Assembly (NCBI GenBank): GCA_910585815.1
Contig: CAJUFJ010000036.1
Span: 1 to 35,761, forward strand
Length of the DNA stretch: 35,761 nucleotides
Origin: an uncultured Oscillospiraceae bacterium
Lineage (GTDB): Bacteria; Bacillota; Clostridia; Oscillospirales; Oscillospiraceae
Reading direction: 5' to 3'
Positions within the stretch are counted from its first letter, which is position 1; each line of letters begins with the position of its first letter. Below, piece after piece: positions 19,495-26,826 of this stretch. Made by a program: the position numbers and the translations under genes. Below the pieces are notes generated by a model. That model made no database searches, was not told where the DNA came from, and was given only the letters and a program-made list of their open reading frames with translations.

Positions 19495-20253
19495 ATGGAT
19501 AACCGGCACGACATTTTACAGCTCCTCCGCCAGGTGGCCGACGGCTCCGCCACCCCGGAGGAGGCCCTGTCCCTACTGAAGCGGGAGCCCTTCACCGACC
19601 TGGGCTATGCCAAGGTGGACCTTCACCGGGGGGTGCGTCAGGGGGCGGCCGAGGTGATCTACGGCGCGGGCAAGACTCCGGAGCAGATTGCCGGCATCGC
19701 CGCCGCCATGGGGGAGAGGGGCTGTCAGAACATCCTCATTACCCGCCTGGCCCCCGAGGCGGCGGAGCTGGTGGCGGAGACCGTCCCCCTGGACTACCAC
19801 CCTATCCCCCGGCTGGCTGTGGCCTATCCCGGGGAGCGGAAGGCGCTGGGCCACATCGTGGTGGCCACCGGCGGCACCAGCGACATGCCGGTGGCTGAGG
19901 AGGCCGCCCTCACCGCCGAGGTGCTGGGCAACAAGGTCACCCGGCTGTACGACGTGGGGGTGGCGGGCCTCCACCGGCTGCTGGCCAACCTGGAGCCGCT
20001 CATGAGCGCCCGGTGCGTGGTGGCCGTGGCCGGGATGGAGGGGGCGCTGGCCTCGGTGGTGGGCGGTCTGGTGGACTGCCCCGTGGTGGCCGTGCCCACC
20101 AGCGTAGGCTACGGGGCCAACTTTGGCGGTCTGTCTGCCCTGCTGGCCATGCTCAACTCCTGCGCCTCCGGGTGCAGCGCGGTGAATATCGACAACGGCT
20201 TTGGGGCCGGGTATTTAGCCAGTATGATAAACCAAATGGAGGGAATTTCATGA
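19495..20253 (+). CDS. larB: LarB, nicotinic acid adenine dinucleotide carboxylase/hydrolase
   Basis: The 252-residue product matches LarB, which carboxylates the pyridinium ring of NaAD at C5 and releases AMP, the first step of nickel-pincer nucleotide synthesis. The C-terminal half is PurE-like (AIR carboxylase fold), with HIVVATGGTSDMPVAEEAAL at about residues 120-139 and conserved stretches VAGMEGALASVVGG, VAVPTSVGYGANFGG, LNSCASG and NIDNGFGAG. The N-terminal 60 residues are helical, as in the family. AAGGAGG lies 5 bases upstream of the ATG. Its stop overlaps the larC start (ATGA), so the two are probably translationally coupled. Confidence 0.95.
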   Translation: MDNRHDILQLLRQVADGSATPEEALSLLKREPFTDLGYAKVDLHRGVRQGAAEVIYGAGKTPEQIAGIAAAMGERGCQNILITRLAPEAAELVAETVPLDYHPIPRLAVAYPGERKALGHIVVATGGTSDMPVAEEAALTAEVLGNKVTRLYDVGVAGLHRLLANLEPLMSARCVVAVAGMEGALASVVGGLVDCPVVAVPTSVGYGANFGGLSALLAMLNSCASGCSAVNIDNGFGAGYLASMINQMEGIS

Positions 20254-21470
20254 AAACCTTATTTTTAGAGTGCGGCATGGGGGCGGCAGGGGATATGCTC
20301 ATGGCCGCCCTGTATGAGCTGCTGAGCGACAGCCAGAAAAAGGAGTTTCTGACTACCATGAACGGCCTGGGCCTGCCTGGGGTGGAGGTGGCCCCGGTGG
20401 CCGCTAAGACCAGCGGCATTGCGGGCACCCATATGAGGGTGACCGTCCACGGCCACGAGGAGCACGACCACGATCATCATGACCATGAGCACCATCATGA
20501 ACACGAGCACCACCATCACCACCATGCCACGCCGGGGCATATAGGGGAGATCATCGATGGCCTGTCCCTGCCCCGGGAGGTCCGGGAAAAGGCCCGGCAG
20601 GTCTACGACGCCATCGCCCAGGCCGAGGCCCAGGCCCACGGCTGTGATGTGGGGGACGTCCACTACCACGAGGTGGGGGCGCTGGACGCGGTGGCCGACG
20701 TGGTGGGGGTGTGCTATGCCATGTACCTGCTGGATCCCGACCTAGTGACTGCCTCCCCCGTCCACGTGGGCAGCGGGACGGTAAAATGCGCTCATGGCAT
20801 TATGCCCGTCCCCGCCCCTGCCACCGCTGCCCTGCTGAAGGGAATCCCCATCTACGGCGGTGCGGTCCAGGGGGAGCTGTGCACCCCCACCGGGGCCGCC
20901 CTGCTGAAGACGTTTGTCCAGTCCTTCGGCCCCATGAGCGAGATGGATGTGGAGAAAATCGGCTACGGCATCGGTACCAAGGAGTTTGAGCGGGCCAACT
21001 GCGTCCGGGCCTTCTGGGGGGAGGAGGAGCCCCGGGAATGGGGAGACATTGTAGAGCTGGTGTGCAACATTGACGACATGACACCCGAGGCCCTGGCCTT
21101 CGCCTGTTCCCGGCTGCTGGAGGCGGGGGCGCTGGACGTGTACACCACCCCCGGCACCATGAAGAAGGGCCGGCCCGGCTGGGTGCTGACGGTGCTGTGC
21201 GACCCCGAGCAGGAGAACGATATCATCCGGCAGATTTTCACCCACACCTCCACCAACGGCCTGCGCTCCCGCCTGTCGACGAAGTATTTCCTCAAGCCCG
21301 AACAGGAACAGGTGCAGACCCAGTGGGGCCCTGTGGGGGTGAAGCTGGCCCAGGGCTTCGGCATCACCCACGTCAAGCCGGAGTTTGAGGACGCGGCCGC
21401 CCTGGCCCGGGAAAACGGCCTGCCCTATGAGACGGTGGCTGAGGCGGCAATGAGACTGCTGGAGCGGTGA
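20250..21470 (+). CDS. larC: LarC, CTP-dependent nickel insertase, His-rich, single uninterrupted frame
   Basis: The 406-residue product starts MKTLFLECGMGAAGDMLMAA, the LarC signature. LarC uses CTP to insert Ni into the sulfur-bearing pincer nucleotide, completing the cofactor. Residues 67-92 hold 17 histidines in 26 positions, a presumed nickel reservoir or delivery loop. HYHEVGALDAVADVVG at about 139-154 and VCNIDDMTPE at about 271-280 mark the N- and C-terminal domains. In Lactiplantibacillus these are the LarC1 and LarC2 parts joined by programmed frameshifting, but here they lie in one frame without a shift. The ATG overlaps the larB stop by four bases with GGAGGGA upstream. A longer frame from 20013 is only a shadow of larB. 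A fold-back repeat begins 7 bases after the stop. Confidence 0.95.
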   Translation: MKTLFLECGMGAAGDMLMAALYELLSDSQKKEFLTTMNGLGLPGVEVAPVAAKTSGIAGTHMRVTVHGHEEHDHDHHDHEHHHEHEHHHHHHATPGHIGEIIDGLSLPREVREKARQVYDAIAQAEAQAHGCDVGDVHYHEVGALDAVADVVGVCYAMYLLDPDLVTASPVHVGSGTVKCAHGIMPVPAPATAALLKGIPIYGGAVQGELCTPTGAALLKTFVQSFGPMSEMDVEKIGYGIGTKEFERANCVRAFWGEEEPREWGDIVELVCNIDDMTPEALAFACSRLLEAGALDVYTTPGTMKKGRPGWVLTVLCDPEQENDIIRQIFTHTSTNGLRSRLSTKYFLKPEQEQVQTQWGPVGVKLAQGFGITHVKPEFEDAAALARENGLPYETVAEAAMRLLER

Positions 21471-21477
21471 CCGCTGT

Positions 21478-21548
21478 TGTAGGGGCGGCCTGTGGCCGCC
21501 CGCGATATCCACCGCAAACCAGACGGGCGGCCACAGGCCGCCCCTACA
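21478..21548. repeat. Fold-back (MITE/REP-like) element between larC and the NikA-like gene
   Basis: Two perfect 25-bp inverted arms (21478-21502 and 21524-21548), outer ends TGTAGGGGCGG / CCGCCCCTACA, flank a 21-bp loop. The same outer sequence recurs at 29440 and 29609-29658, so this is a dispersed repeat. In RNA it would form a very stable hairpin between larC and the next gene, with no T-run, and could serve as an mRNA 3' stabiliser or partial terminator. Confidence 0.85.
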
Positions 21549-21567
21549 CAAGCTTCGGAGGTTATCC

Positions 21568-23118
21568 ATGAAAAAAACAATTCCCATCCTCCTGGCCTTT
21601 CTACTCCTGACCTCCTGCGGAAAGCGGAGTGAGGGCAGCTTTTCCCCTGAGCCGAGGATATCCAGGCCGTTGACCGTCGTCATGCCCACGACCTCGGAGC
21701 CCGAGGCGGGCTTTGACCCCGCCTTTGGCTGGGGCGCAGGGGAGCATGTCCACGAGCCGTTGATCCAGTCCACCCTGACAGTGACCAATCCCGACCTCAC
21801 TATTGGGTACGACCTGGCCACCGGCATGGAGGTCAGCGGGGACGGCCTCACCTGGACGGTAAAAATCCGGGATGATGTGAAATTTACCGACGGGGAGCCC
21901 CTCACCGCTCAGGACGTGGCCTTTACCTACAACACCGTAAAAAATACCAGCTCGGTGAATGATTTCACCATGCTGGACCGGGCCGAGGCCGCCGGCGACA
22001 CCACCGTGGTCTTCCACATGACCCGCCCCTTCTCCATCTGGCCCTACACCATGGCGGTGGTGGGCATCCTCCCGGAGCACGCCTACGACCCCGCCGCCTA
22101 CGGCTCCAACCCCATCGGCTCCGGGCGGTACATGTTGAAGCGGTGGGACCGGGGCCAGCAGGTCATTCTGGAGTACAACCCGGACTACTACGGACCCCAG
22201 CCCCGGATGGAGCAGGTGACCATCCTGTTTATGGAGGAGGACGCCGCCTTTCTGGCCGTTCAGGCGGGCCAGGCCGACCTGGCCTACACCTCCGCCGCCT
22301 ACTCCGACCAGAGCGTGAACGGCTTCTCCCTGCTGTCCGTTCGGACGGTGGACAACCGGGGAATCAACCTGCCCGTCACCATGAGCTCGCCCACCATGGA
22401 GCTCCCTGTCCGTCAGGCCATCAATATGGGGATCGACCGGCAGAGGATAATTGACCATGTGCTCAACGGCCACGGTACCCCGGCCTACAGCGTGTGTGAC
22501 GGCCTGCCCTGGTACAGCCCTGTCAACGAAGTTGAGTACGACCCGGTGGGAGCCAGGGCCCTGCTGGACGAGTGGGGCTGGCCGGTCGGACCGGACGGTA
22601 TCCGGGTCCGGGGGACGAGTGAGATGAAACTCAGTCTGACCATCTATTATATTGTCGGGGATTCGGTGCGCCAGGGGCTGGCCGCCGAGCTGGCAAACCA
22701 GCTGAAAGAGCTGGGCATCGGGGCGGACATCAAGGGCGTGGGCTGGGATACCGCCTATGACGACGCCCAGGAAAATCCCCTGGTCTGGGGCTGGGGGGCC
22801 CACACCCCCATGGAGCTGTACAACATCTACCACACCGACCCGGAACTGGACACCGCACGGTATTCCCCCTATTCCAACGAACGGGCGGACACGCTGATGG
22901 ACACGGCCCTGGCCTGCACCGACCTGGAGGAGTCCTACACCCTGTGGCAGCAGGCCCAGGAGGAGATCGCCGGGGACGTGCCCTGGGTGTGGCTGGTGAA
23001 TGTGGACCACCTGTACTGGGTCCGGGACGGGCTGAACGTGGCCGAGCAGAAAATTCACCCCCACGGACACGGGTGGTCTATCGTTAACAATGTGGACCGG
23101 TGGACATGGGAAATGTAA
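21568..23118 (+). CDS. Nickel/oligopeptide-type ABC transporter substrate-binding lipoprotein (NikA-like)
   Basis: The 516-residue product belongs to the SBP_bac_5 family. A lipoprotein signal peptide ends at LLLTSC, so the mature protein should be lipidated on Cys17 and held outside the membrane. Family features include SGDGLTWTVKIRDDVKFTDG at about residues 90-109, followed by EPLTAQDVAFTYN, and PIGSGRYMLKRWDRG near 190. A histidine cluster near the C-terminus (HPHGHGWS) may help metal binding. Family members bind peptides or Ni2+ complexes. The neighbouring larEBC and nikBCDE make nickel the likely cargo, by inference. GGAGG lies 7 bases before the ATG. The permeases start 330 bases downstream, after a divergent small gene, so this gene may be cotranscribed with larEBC while nikBCDE is separate. 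CntA-type metallophore uptake is an alternative. Confidence 0.85.
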   Translation: MKKTIPILLAFLLLTSCGKRSEGSFSPEPRISRPLTVVMPTTSEPEAGFDPAFGWGAGEHVHEPLIQSTLTVTNPDLTIGYDLATGMEVSGDGLTWTVKIRDDVKFTDGEPLTAQDVAFTYNTVKNTSSVNDFTMLDRAEAAGDTTVVFHMTRPFSIWPYTMAVVGILPEHAYDPAAYGSNPIGSGRYMLKRWDRGQQVILEYNPDYYGPQPRMEQVTILFMEEDAAFLAVQAGQADLAYTSAAYSDQSVNGFSLLSVRTVDNRGINLPVTMSSPTMELPVRQAINMGIDRQRIIDHVLNGHGTPAYSVCDGLPWYSPVNEVEYDPVGARALLDEWGWPVGPDGIRVRGTSEMKLSLTIYYIVGDSVRQGLAAELANQLKELGIGADIKGVGWDTAYDDAQENPLVWGWGAHTPMELYNIYHTDPELDTARYSPYSNERADTLMDTALACTDLEESYTLWQQAQEEIAGDVPWVWLVNVDHLYWVRDGLNVAEQKIHPHGHGWSIVNNVDRWTWEM

Positions 23119-23150
23119 GGCTTGCGGGTGCGTTTAAGCGGTCCGCAGAG

Positions 23151-23177
23151 CAAAAAGAAGCCGGGGTACCCCCGGCT
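23151..23177 (-). terminator. Terminator of the 43-residue gene
   Basis: On the minus strand AGCCGGGG-GTA-CCCCGGCT is followed by TCTTTTTG, 10 bases past the small gene's stop codon. The plus-strand side has no T-run, so it should mainly stop leftward transcription. Confidence 0.8.
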
Positions 23178-23186
23178 CCGTGTAGA

Positions 23187-23318
23187 TTATTGATTTTTGA
23201 CATCCTGCAAAATGATTTTTCGCCCTTCCACGGATTCAAGGCACTCGACTATCTTATCGTCACCCATGCCCTGCGCCCGGAGCCAATCAATGAGGTTCAG
23301 CAGCCCTCTGGCTGTCAT
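23187..23318 (-). CDS. 43-residue small protein, unknown function
   Basis: A complete small gene lies on the minus strand. The ATG is at 23318-23316 with GGAAGGAGGTGGAGACA just upstream, and TAA is at 23189-23187. The product begins MTARGLLNLIDWLRAQGMGD, continues with DKIVECLESVEGRKI and ends DVKNQ. It looks like two or three amphipathic helices (LLNLIDWLRAQGM and DKIVECLESV) with one cysteine and no signal or membrane segment. It has its own promoter (23385-23357) and terminator (23177-23151), which makes it very probably real. It sits in reverse orientation between the NikA-like gene and nikB, with its promoter next to the palindrome at 23395-23424. It may therefore be coregulated with nikBCDE, but no function can be assigned. 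Confidence 0.75.
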   Translation of the reverse strand: MTARGLLNLIDWLRAQGMGDDKIVECLESVEGRKIILQDVKNQ

Positions 23319-23356
23319 TGTCTCCACCTCCTTCCCGGTTCCTTGCCTCTATAAAT

Positions 23357-23385
23357 ATTATAACCCTTTCAACAGGGGGACACAA
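23357..23385 (-). promoter_or_regulatory. Promoter of the 43-residue gene
   Basis: On the minus strand TTGTGT (23385-23380) and TATAAT (23362-23357) are separated by 17 bp, about 40 bases upstream of the start codon. Confidence 0.75.
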
Positions 23386-23394
23386 TGTACCAAA

Positions 23395-23424
23395 TTCACA
23401 AAATAAGACAATGGACCTTGTGAA
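23395..23424. promoter_or_regulatory. NikR-like palindrome upstream of nikB
   Basis: TTCACAA (23395-23401) and TTGTGAA (23418-23424) are perfect inverted half-sites separated by exactly 16 bases. The known Escherichia coli NikR operator is GTATGA-N16-TCATAC, so the half-site spacing is the same although the half-site sequence differs. It lies 25 bases before the nikB start and 10 bases upstream of the divergent promoter's -35, where a repressor could control both. No regulator gene is in the window. The call rests on spacing and context. Confidence 0.5.
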
Positions 23425-23448
23425 ATATCCCATTTTGAGGAAAAATCA

Positions 23449-24429
23449 ATGAAACACCGCCTGAAATTCACAATTAAAAAGCTGTTTCGCATGGCCCTTC
23501 TCCTGCTTGGGGTGAGTCTGACGGCCTTTCTGCTTATGGATGCATCCCCCCTGGACCCGCTCCAGACCAATATCGGCCAGGCGGCCCTGGGGACCATGAG
23601 CCCCGAACAAATCGCCAGGCTGGAGGCCTACTGGAGGGTGGATGCCCCGACGGCGGAGCGGTATCTGGGCTGGCTGGGGGATGTGCTCCGGGGGGACTTC
23701 GGTCTCTCCCTGCTCTACCGCCGGCCGGTGCTGGAGGTGATCGGCCAGAGGCTGGCCGGCTCCCTGGGGCTGCTGGTGTGCGCCTGGATTTTGTCCGGGG
23801 CGCTGGGGCTGGCTTTGGGCGTGGCTGCCGGGGCCAGCCGGGGCCGGTGGCCTGACCGGCTGATCCGGGGGTACTGCCTCACCGTCTCTAGCACCCCCGC
23901 CTTCTGGCTGGCACTGTTGCTGCTCATGGTCTTTGCCGTGTGGCTGAAGGTGCTGCCCATCGGCCTGTCCGTCCCCATCGGAGGGGGGCAGGCCACCCTG
24001 ATGGAGCGCCTGCGCCACGCCCTTCTGCCTGGGCTGACCCTGTCCATCACCGGCGCGGCCAACATCGCCCTCCACACCCGGGAGAAGGTAATCGACGTGC
24101 TGGACAGCGACTATATCCTCTTTGCTCGGGCCCGGGGGGAGGGGCACATCCTCCGCCGCCATGTGCTGCGCAACGTGGCACTGCCCGCCATCACCCTGCA
24201 ATTTGCCTCCATCGGGGAGCTGATCGGCGGCTCGGTGCTGGTGGAACAGGTCTTTTCCTACCCCGGATTGGGCCAGGCGGCGGTGGCCGCCGGGCTGGGC
24301 GGGGACATGCCCCTGCTGCTGGGCGTTACCCTTATCACTGCCGCCATCGTCTTCGGCGGCAATCTGGCCGCCGACCTGCTCTATGGGGTGATCGACCCCC
24401 GCATCCGAAGGGGGGCGGCCAGAGGATGA
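23449..24429 (+). CDS. nikB: Nickel/oligopeptide-type ABC transporter permease NikB
   Basis: The 326-residue product is a DppB/NikB-type inner-membrane permease. It has an N-terminal transmembrane helix (about residues 13-33), an external loop with RGDFGLSLLYRRPVLEVI, and five more hydrophobic segments. The EAA loop YILFARARGEGHILRRHVLR lies near residues 223-242 and contacts the ATPase. VEQVFSYPGLG near 266 is typical of the family. A moderate ribosome site (GAGGAAAA) lies upstream of the ATG at 23449. The stop overlaps the nikC start (ATGA). It should pair with NikC and the two ATPases to import Ni2+ for the Lar pathway. The Ni2+ specificity is inferred from context. Confidence 0.87.
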   Translation: MKHRLKFTIKKLFRMALLLLGVSLTAFLLMDASPLDPLQTNIGQAALGTMSPEQIARLEAYWRVDAPTAERYLGWLGDVLRGDFGLSLLYRRPVLEVIGQRLAGSLGLLVCAWILSGALGLALGVAAGASRGRWPDRLIRGYCLTVSSTPAFWLALLLLMVFAVWLKVLPIGLSVPIGGGQATLMERLRHALLPGLTLSITGAANIALHTREKVIDVLDSDYILFARARGEGHILRRHVLRNVALPAITLQFASIGELIGGSVLVEQVFSYPGLGQAAVAAGLGGDMPLLLGVTLITAAIVFGGNLAADLLYGVIDPRIRRGAARG

Positions 24430-25247
24430 GGACAAATCGCCGTGCAGGCACCCTGTTTCTGTTGATTTCCGCCTGTATATTACTGCTGGTAATTGCTTTG
24501 GCCGGAGAAGCTCTGTCCCAACCGGCTGCGCTTGCCGACTTCACCCGGAAAAATCTGCCCCCCTGCCTTGCCCACCCCTTCGGCACCGACTGGATGGGCC
24601 GGGACATGCTGGCCCGCACCGTGGCCGGGCTATCGCTGAGTATCCGGGTGGGGGCCCTCACCGCCCTGCTCAGCGGAGGAATCGCCCTGCTGCTGGGGAC
24701 CGTCTCCGCCGCCTGCGGGCCCCGGGTGGACGCCCTCGTCTCCTGGGTAATCGACCTGGTGCTGGGGATTCCTCACATCCTGCTCATTATCCTGGTCTCT
24801 CTGGCCTGCGGGCGGGGGTTCTGGGGGGTAACTGCGGGGGTGGCCCTCACCCACTGGCCCTCCCTGGCCCGGCTGGTCCGGGGGGAGGTGCTCCAGCTGA
24901 AGCAGGCCACGTTCCTCCGGGCCGCCCGGCGGCTGGGGGTGTCCCGGGGGCGGGTGCTGCGCACCCATCTGCTCCCCCACCTGCTGCCCCAGCTTTTCAC
25001 GGGGCTTATCCTCCAGTTTCCCCACGCCATCCTCCACGAGGCCGGGGTCACCTTTCTGGGCTTCGGCCTGTCCCCGGAGCGGCCCGCCATCGGGGTCATT
25101 CTGGAGGAGAGCATGGGCTATCTGGCCGCGGGACGGTGGTGGCTGGCCCTGTTTCCGGGGCTGTCGCTGGTGCTGGTGGTGATGCTGTTCGCCGTGGCAG
25201 GGGAGCGGCTGCGTCTGCTGCTCACCCCCGCCAGCGCCCAGGAGTAG
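24426..25247 (+). CDS. nikC: Nickel/oligopeptide-type ABC transporter permease NikC
   Basis: The 273-residue product is a DppC/NikC-type permease. An N-terminal helix (about residues 10-28) is followed by HPFGTDWMGRDMLARTVAGL, the usual conserved region before the transport domain. The EAA loop LRAARRLGVSRGRVLRTHLL precedes HEAGVTFLGFGLSPERPAIG, and both are diagnostic of the family. The ATG overlaps the nikB stop by four bases, so translation is probably coupled. A longer reading frame starting at 23940 is a shadow of nikB. NikC forms the membrane channel with NikB. Confidence 0.88.
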   Translation: MRTNRRAGTLFLLISACILLLVIALAGEALSQPAALADFTRKNLPPCLAHPFGTDWMGRDMLARTVAGLSLSIRVGALTALLSGGIALLLGTVSAACGPRVDALVSWVIDLVLGIPHILLIILVSLACGRGFWGVTAGVALTHWPSLARLVRGEVLQLKQATFLRAARRLGVSRGRVLRTHLLPHLLPQLFTGLILQFPHAILHEAGVTFLGFGLSPERPAIGVILEESMGYLAAGRWWLALFPGLSLVLVVMLFAVAGERLRLLLTPASAQE

Positions 25248-25256
25248 GAGGAAGCT

Positions 25257-26033
25257 ATGGAACCGATTTTATCTGTGGAGCACCTGTCCGTCACCTTCAC
25301 CCGGTACGGCCGGGGGCTGAACCGGGTGGAGCTGAATCCCATCCGGAACCTGTCCCTGGCGGTGGAGCCGGGCCGGGTGACGGCGGTGGTGGGGGAGAGT
25401 GGCTCGGGCAAGAGCCTGCTGGCCCACGCCGTCCTCCACCTGCTGCCCCGAAACGCCCGGGTGGGGGGGACCCTCCGCTATGACGGCGACCCCCTCACCC
25501 AAGAGCGGGCGGCAGCCCTTCGGGGCCGGGAGATTGCCCTGATTCCCCAGGGCGTCACATGGCTGGACCCCATGATGAAGGTGGGGGACCAGCTCCGCCG
25601 GGGCCGGGGCGGCAGTGCGGTCCGGGACCGCTGCCGGGCCGCCCTGGAGCGCTACGGCCTGGGGCCCGAGGTGGAGGAGCTCTACCCCTTTCAGCTGTCC
25701 GGGGGGATGGCCCGGCGGGTGCTCATTGCCTGCGCCGTGGCCGACCGCCCCCGGCTCATTGTGGCCGACGAGCCCACCCCCGGCCTGGATGTCCGGGCCG
25801 CTGGGCGGGTGCTGGGCCACTTCCGGGAGCTGGCGGAGGAGGGGGCCGGGGTGCTGTTCATCACTCACGACCTGGGCCTGGCCCGGACCGTGGCCCATAA
25901 GGTTGTGGTCTTTCGGGAGGGGCAGACGGTGGACGAAGTCCCTGCCCGCTGCTTCCAGACCGGCGAGGGGCTGACCCACCCTTACAGCCAGGCCCTGTGG
26001 CGGGCCATGCCGGAGAACGATTTTGAGGTATAA
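25257..26033 (+). CDS. nikD: Nickel/oligopeptide-type ABC transporter ATPase NikD
   Basis: The 258-residue product has all ABC ATPase motifs: Walker A GESGSGKS (46-53), Q-loop Gln98 (LIPQG), signature LSGGM (147-151), Walker B LIVADE (167-172) and switch His204 (ITHD). The C-terminal stretch THPYSQALWRAMP resembles the oligopeptide/nickel-transporter C-terminal region, but the usual Cys-rich extension is missing. AGGAGGAAGCT precedes the ATG, and the gene begins 9 bases after the nikC stop. It powers import together with NikE, although a fold-back repeat separates the two ATPase genes. Confidence 0.88.
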   Translation: MEPILSVEHLSVTFTRYGRGLNRVELNPIRNLSLAVEPGRVTAVVGESGSGKSLLAHAVLHLLPRNARVGGTLRYDGDPLTQERAAALRGREIALIPQGVTWLDPMMKVGDQLRRGRGGSAVRDRCRAALERYGLGPEVEELYPFQLSGGMARRVLIACAVADRPRLIVADEPTPGLDVRAAGRVLGHFRELAEEGAGVLFITHDLGLARTVAHKVVVFREGQTVDEVPARCFQTGEGLTHPYSQALWRAMPENDFEV

Positions 26034-26034
26034 A

Positions 26035-26148
26035 AGGCTCCCTCTCTGAGGGAGCTGTCAGCCCGCAGGGCTGACTGAGGGAGTGATTTATTAACAAACT
26101 CCCTCCGTCACGGCTTTGCCGTGCCACCTCCCTCTAAGAGGGAGGCTG
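26035..26148. repeat. Composite fold-back (MITE-like) element between nikD and nikE
   Basis: This is a roughly 114-bp element with imperfect inverted ends: left GGCTCCCTCTCTGAGGGAGC, right GCCTCCCTCTTAGAGGGAGG when read inverted. Each arm holds an inner hairpin (TCAGCC..GGGCTGA on the left, CACGGC..GCCGTG on the right) and a GAGGGAGT motif around an AT-rich centre (GTGATTTATTAACAAAC). It starts just after the nikD stop and ends 17 bases before nikE. From memory, very similar repeats are scattered through Oscillospiraceae genomes. It encodes nothing and leaves the operon order intact. Confidence 0.8.
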
Positions 26149-26165
26149 TGAAAGGGGCTGTATCC

Positions 26166-26795
26166 ATGACACTGGAAGCCAAAAACCTCACCTTCCGCTA
26201 CCCCCGCCGGGGGGCTGCCCCGGTGCTGGAGGGGGTAAGTCTCACCCTGCGCCCGGGGGAGCGGCTGGGGCTGTCCGCCCCCAGCGGCCGGGGGAAGACC
26301 ACCCTGTGCAAGCTGCTGGCCGGGTGGGAGGAGCCAGCCGGCGGCCAGGTGCTGCTGGACGGCCTCCCTCTGGCCCGGTATCGGGGCTTCTGCCCGGTGC
26401 AGCTGCTATGGCAGCACCCGGAGGAGGCGGTGGACCCCCTGCTCAAGCTGCGTGCTACCTTATACGAAGCCGGGCCGGTGGACCCCGCTGTGCTGGAGGG
26501 CCTGGGCGTCCGGGCGGAGTGGCTGGAGCGTTACCCCTCGGAGCTGTCCGGCGGGGAGCTCCAGCGCATCTGCACCGCCCGGGTGCTGGGGCCGGAGCTG
26601 AAATTCCTGCTGTGCGATGAGGCCTCCGCCATGCTGGACTTGATTACCCAGGCCCGGCTGTGGCGGTTTCTCCTGGACCAGGGGGAGGAGCGGGGGCTGG
26701 GCATGCTCATTGTCAGCCACGATACCGCCCTGCTGGAGCGGGTCTGCACCCGAATCCTCACCTGGGAAGACATAACCGCGCCCCGCCGGACCTGA
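26166..26795 (+). CDS. nikE: Nickel/oligopeptide-type ABC transporter ATPase NikE, compact, with variant Walker A
   Basis: The 209-residue product is shorter than usual NikE/DppF proteins (about 260 or more). Motifs are Walker A APSGRGKT (38-45), Q-loop Gln83 (LLWQHP), signature LSGGE (127-131), Walker B FLLCDE (147-152) and switch His185 (VSHD). The first glycine of Walker A is alanine, while the catalytic Lys44 and Thr45 remain, so activity is likely kept. The ATG at 26166 follows AAAGGGGCTG. An upstream in-frame ATG at 26121 lies inside the fold-back repeat and is rejected. It ends the nik operon, and its stop codon lies in the loop of the terminator hairpin. Confidence 0.85.
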   Translation: MTLEAKNLTFRYPRRGAAPVLEGVSLTLRPGERLGLSAPSGRGKTTLCKLLAGWEEPAGGQVLLDGLPLARYRGFCPVQLLWQHPEEAVDPLLKLRATLYEAGPVDPAVLEGLGVRAEWLERYPSELSGGELQRICTARVLGPELKFLLCDEASAMLDLITQARLWRFLLDQGEERGLGMLIVSHDTALLERVCTRILTWEDITAPRRT

Positions 26796-26809
26796 ATCCG
26801 GCGGGGCGC
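26778..26809 (+). terminator. Terminator of the nik operon, overlapping the nikE stop codon
   Basis: A perfect 13-bp stem GCGCCCCGCCGGA / TCCGGCGGGGCGC has the loop CCTGAA, and this loop contains the nikE TGA. It is followed by the weak T-run TGGTCTAT. It separates convergent genes. Confidence 0.7.
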
Positions 26810-26826
26810 TGGTCTATCAGTCTCTG

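Noticed and set aside
20250..21470. Programmed frameshift between larC1 and larC2
   Set aside because: The gene reads in one frame from MKTLFL to the end with both domains intact, so no shift is needed.
23100..23406. Plus-strand open frames between the NikA-like gene and nikB
   Set aside because: They overlap the end of the lipoprotein gene and the well-supported minus-strand small gene, and have no ribosome site.
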